A stretch of 64,000 nt of DNA from Mangifera indica (Eukaryota; Streptophyta; Magnoliopsida; Sapindales; Anacardiaceae): the NCBI RefSeq assembly GCF_011075055.1, contig NC_058154.1, positions 3,906,001 to 3,970,000 of the forward strand, in the 5' to 3' direction. Shown here one piece after another: positions 60,354 through 64,000 of this stretch. The notes beneath the pieces are model-generated. The model had not been told where the DNA came from. It did not search any database and saw only the letters and a list, made by a program, of their open reading frames with translations. The stretch's first letter is position 1; every line of letters starts with the position of its first letter. A program made the position numbers and the translations under genes.

Positions 60354-63300
60354 ATGGCTAGCTTTCAAATACCAGAAGCTTATCAAGGGAAACTCCCGGC
60401 GGTTCCTGACTGGCTTAACAAAGGTGACAATGCATGGCAACTTACAGCAGCCACTCTCGTGGGCATCCAAAGCATGCCTGGTCTTGTTATCCTCTACGCC
60501 AGCATCGTCAAAAAGAAGTGGGCTGTGAATTCTGCCTTTATGGCCCTCTATGCCTTTGCGGCCGTTCTCATTTGCTGGGTTCTTGTAGGCTACCGCATGG
60601 CTTTTGGTGATCAACTACTCCCTTTCTGGGGCAAGGGTGGTCCAGCTCTCGGCCAGAAGTACTTGCTTCACCAAGCCAGAGTCCCCGAAAGCTCCCATAT
60701 TTATCGGGGCCAAACTGAGGTGACTCAGCCTTTCTATCCCATGGCATCACTTGTGTATTTCCAATTCACTTTTGCCGCTATCACCCTTATTTTGTTAGCT
60801 GGGTCGGTTCTTGGGCGTATGAATATCAAGGCCTGGATGGCTTTTGTGCCTCTATGGCTTATCTTCTCCTACACCGTCGGTGCTTTTAGTCTTTGGGGTG
60901 GTGGCTTTCTCTACCACTGGGGTGTAATAGATTACTCTGGTGGTTATGTCATTCACCTCTCCTCAGGAATTGCTGGTTTAACAGCGGCCTATTGGGTGAG
61001 TAAAATGAAAAAGAAATCAAATTAAATTTTCCAAAATTTTGTTTGTTAAACTTGTGTTGTCATGTATGAAACAGGTAGGGCCTAGACTAAAGAGTGACAG
61101 GGAGAGGTTTCCTCCGAATAATGTTCTACTGATGCTTGCGGGTGCGGGGCTGCTATGGATGGGGTGGTCAGGTTTCAATGGTGGGGCTCCATATGCCGCC
61201 AACATTGACTCTTCAATAGCTGTACTCAATACAAACGTATGCGCAGCCACCAGCCTCCTTGTGTGGACAACTCTCGACGTTGTTTACTTTGGGAAGCCTT
61301 CAGTGATCGGAGCCGTTCAGGGCATGATGACTGGACTCGTCTGCATCACTCCAGGAGCAGGTATATACTCTGAACATAAAAAGATGAAATTTTCTTCTAT
61401 AAAATTTTATCATTTGTATGAATTAATTGTGTTGGAATAGGGTTGGTGCAATCGTGGGCCGCTATTGTGATGGGGATATTATCAGGAAGCATTCCGTGGG
61501 TGTCCATGATGATCCTTCACAAGACGTCTAGTCTTCTACAGAAGGTAAAAACACGCCATTCATTTGATAATTCATAAAGGCTTGACTAATTGTAAGTTAG
61601 GCGGCTCCTTTCATACCCACTTCCAATCACACAAATGGAAAGAAGATTTTTGGCAAATCAAATGGTTTAATAATGAGCACGTTTGCCACAATTTGTGCCA
61701 AAATTTTCCACTTACACACAAGGCCAAAAGACCTATTCCCACTCAAGGTTAGGTGTAATTCCAAACTTATACCTTCAAACTTTCAAAAATTTAAATTTCT
61801 ACTCATGAGCAAAATTCTGTTAAAAATTTCAATAAAAATTAAGGATAAAATCATAATTTAACAAAAGAATTTAATAAATTAAAGTTTTATTATATTTCAT
61901 CAGTTTGGCAACTAACAATTCCTCCCCCCCCCCCCCCCCCCTCACCCAAACTTAAATTTTAAAAAGTGATAATCTCTCTCTAAGGTTTTAAAACCATTAT
62001 AGAGATGATGAGCCTTTTCTTCACCTCTTCAGTAAGGTCTCTTCATCATTCAGCCTGGAAACTCATCATCTAGATGATGAAGACAACTCCGAGATCTCTT
62101 TGTCTTTGACTCTAAGATCTGTTTGACTCCAAGATCTTATCTTCAACTTTGATATCGTTGTCCAGACGATTCATCTAGAACTTGACATCGTTCAAATGAT
62201 TCGTTGAATTCAGATGAATCCAATTTGGATAATGAGTTTCCAAGCCAAACGACAAAGGGATCTTGTCAAAGAGGTGAAGAGACAGCTCCGACCCATGGTG
62301 AACGCAACTAGAGATGGTGAACTTTACTTCACCATCTCCGGTAATGGTTTCAAAACCCTATGAGAGAAATTGTCACTTTTTAAACTTTGAAGGGGAGGGG
62401 GAGGAGAGGAATTGTTAGTTTTCAAACTAAGAGAGAAGAAATGTGATAAAATTTTAATTTTTTAATTTTTTTTGTTAAATGATAGTTTTGCCCTTAATTG
62501 TAATTGAAAATCTTAACAGAATTTTGTTAATGAGAGTTTGAGTTTTTGAAAATCAAAAAGTATGAGTTTGAAATTACATCTAACATTAGGTGGGAACAAG
62601 TCTTTCGACCTACAAACAATTGGGCCATGCCCATATCTGACAACAAATCAATCATTCATTTATCACATGTTGGGTTACCATTGTATCAATAATTGATCAA
62701 ACAAACCAAAAAAGCGAGGATTTCTGGATGAAAATTTTACCAAAATTGAAGATAGAATCTTATGGATTTGTACTGCTCAGATGGATTTTTAAAATGGAAT
62801 AACTGAGTAATCAGGGATAAGATTTTTACCAAAGTTGGACTTGGAATTATATAGATCAATAGTGTCTGGGTGAATTTTGGATAAAATTGTTCTTAAACAT
62901 TAGGCTTTGATACCTATTCATTAGACTAATAGAAGTGCTATTGAACCTCTCTCACATTGTAAATAAGTTTCTTCACACTTATATATCTACCCACAAGATT
63001 AAAGACGATTAGATAGTATTACTTGGGATTTTTTATTGAACAAGTACGTGCACCTGTTTAAATAATGACATTTCATTTTACACCACACACTTCCCCCTTC
63101 TTGAATATTGATTGATACTTAATAAGTATACTTGTTAGTCGCATTTTCTCACTAAGTCTACAACAAATCATTCCAGTCCACATATTTTATTTACTTTACC
63201 AGACTAAACTATCAAGAGGAAAAAGTTTTAATTGTTGTATTTGCTTAAATATATTCATAAAGGTCTATATTGTGGGGGTGTCTCTTTAGAAATCCACTTT

Positions 63301-63958
63301 TCGAATCATACTTTTTGAACTCAAGTAACTCTGTATAAAATCCGAATTAAAAAGGATTAGAGAATGGCATTTGGGATTTTGTTTATTGATCAGGTAAGAG
63401 CACTTGATTGAAAGTAAGAAGAAATCGACAGAAATGTCCAAGTTTTACAACATAGTAAGGTTGTTGGCACTTCACCTCCATAATTCGAACTTGAGGCGGT
63501 GAAATCTTTTCCTTTTTCAGGTGGACGATACTCTAGGTGTGTTTCATACACACGCGGTGGCTGGACTTTTGGGTGGGCTTTTAACGGGCCTATTGGCGGA
63601 GCCAGATCTCTGCAGGCTAATTCTACCAGAACCCACAAGAGGTGCATTTTACGGAGGAAGTGGCGGGGTGCAACTACTGAAGCAAATGGCTGCCGCGGTT
63701 TTTGTCATAGCTTGGAATTTAGTTTCAACCACCATCATTCTTCTAGCTATAAGGGTGTTCATGCCGTTGAGAATGCCAGAGGATCAGCTTGCGATCGGAG
63801 ACGATGCCGTTCATGGAGAAGAAGCATATGCTCTATGGGGAGATGGAGAAAGATATGATCCAAAAAAGCATGGCTTGACTTCTTCTTCATCATATGCAGA
63901 AGACATAGCACCGTCACCCTATATTAATGGTGCAAGAGGAGTCACTATTAATTTGTAA
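60354..63958 (+). CDS. Ammonium transporter, AMT2-clade (MEP type)
   Basis: Four exons: 60354-60995, 61075-61360, 61441-61544 and 63521-63958 (first border within one base), giving 489 residues. It begins [20 protein letters not shown] and carries [38 protein letters not shown], the first pore histidine in [10 protein letters not shown] (about residue 201), the family pattern around [18 protein letters not shown] with the second pore histidine (about 355), and the C-terminal [10 protein letters not shown] block involved in trimer control. Hydrophobic segments fit the usual 11 membrane helices. AMT/MEP/Rh proteins are trimeric plasma-membrane channels for ammonium; AMT2-type proteins are the plant clade closest to bacterial and fungal MEPs. 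The last intron is 1976 bp and contains a Mutator-type element. Confidence 0.97.
61722..62610. mobile_element. Non-autonomous Mutator-type element 4 (889 bp) in an AMT intron
   Basis: Starts ggccaaaagacctattccc; its complement end starts ggtcgaaagacttgttccc. Flanks tacacacaa (61713-61721) and tacaaacaa (62611-62619) match 8 of 9. It contains a 20-bp C run at 61924-61943 and gagatggtgaa palindromic parts. Confidence 0.85.
62620..63520. other. Remainder of AMT intron 3
   Basis: AT-rich intron sequence ending in the acceptor tttttcag at 63520. No other feature recognised. Confidence 0.6.
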
Positions 63959-64000
63959 GTGGATATGGATTAATGTGACGTTAAATATAAACTTTTGCTA

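Noticed and set aside
53227..62610. Small Mutator-type elements as deletion derivatives of the 146-9599 MULE
   Set aside because: Their ends (ggccaaa...) differ from that element's ends (gggaaattttaataaatgg...), and no internal sequence is shared by eye.
63390..63858. ORFs overlapping the AMT last exon in other frames
   Set aside because: Shadows of the conserved AMT frame at 63521-63958.

Overview
The window is nuclear DNA from a flowering plant, most likely a eudicot. It is AT-rich, its genes are intron-bearing with GT/AG junctions, and it is dominated by plant transposable elements. I cannot name the species from the sequence. About four-fifths of the window is transposons or featureless intergenic DNA. 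Five host genes are supported, all in the right-hand 30 kb.

Left part (1-24 kb): a decayed Ty1/copia retrotransposon enters from outside the window. A complete 9.45-kb Mutator-like element (MULE, 146-9599) sits in its pol gene, flanked by a perfect 10-bp target duplication. The MULE has terminal inverted repeats, an internal tandem array near each end, a broken MURA-type transposase on + and a broken DUF1985/Ulp1-type protease gene on -. Further right are a solo Ty3-type LTR with a perfect 5-bp duplication and a second copia remnant split by another Ty3-type LTR. A (TA)n microsatellite follows.

Middle (24-52 kb): a structurally complete 6.25-kb Ty3 chromovirus on - has two LTRs, a tRNA-Met primer site, a chromodomain and a 5-bp duplication. 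It is silenced by many stop codons that look like C-to-T decay. A GARP-type Myb transcription factor gene (+) and a small coiled-coil gene (-) follow. A non-coding LTR element lies directly upstream of the coiled-coil gene's ATG, and one of its LTRs is itself split by a 1.2-kb repeat. A second copy of that repeat lies at 43-44 kb. A full-length copia on - (45096-52186) is split by a 2.45-kb Ty3-type solo LTR.

Right part (52-64 kb): a one-exon membrane protein gene resembling the N-terminal half of ATL proteins (-), a NUDT15/22-like CoA-diphosphatase gene (+, four exons) and an AMT2-clade ammonium transporter gene (+, four exons). Four related 825-889-bp non-autonomous Mutator-type elements, each with a 9-bp target duplication, are scattered among these genes. 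One lies in the last intron of the transporter.

The host genes show no operon-like or pathway relation to one another. The notable biology is the layered nesting of transposons, which gives a relative order of insertions, and the protease-carrying MULE.
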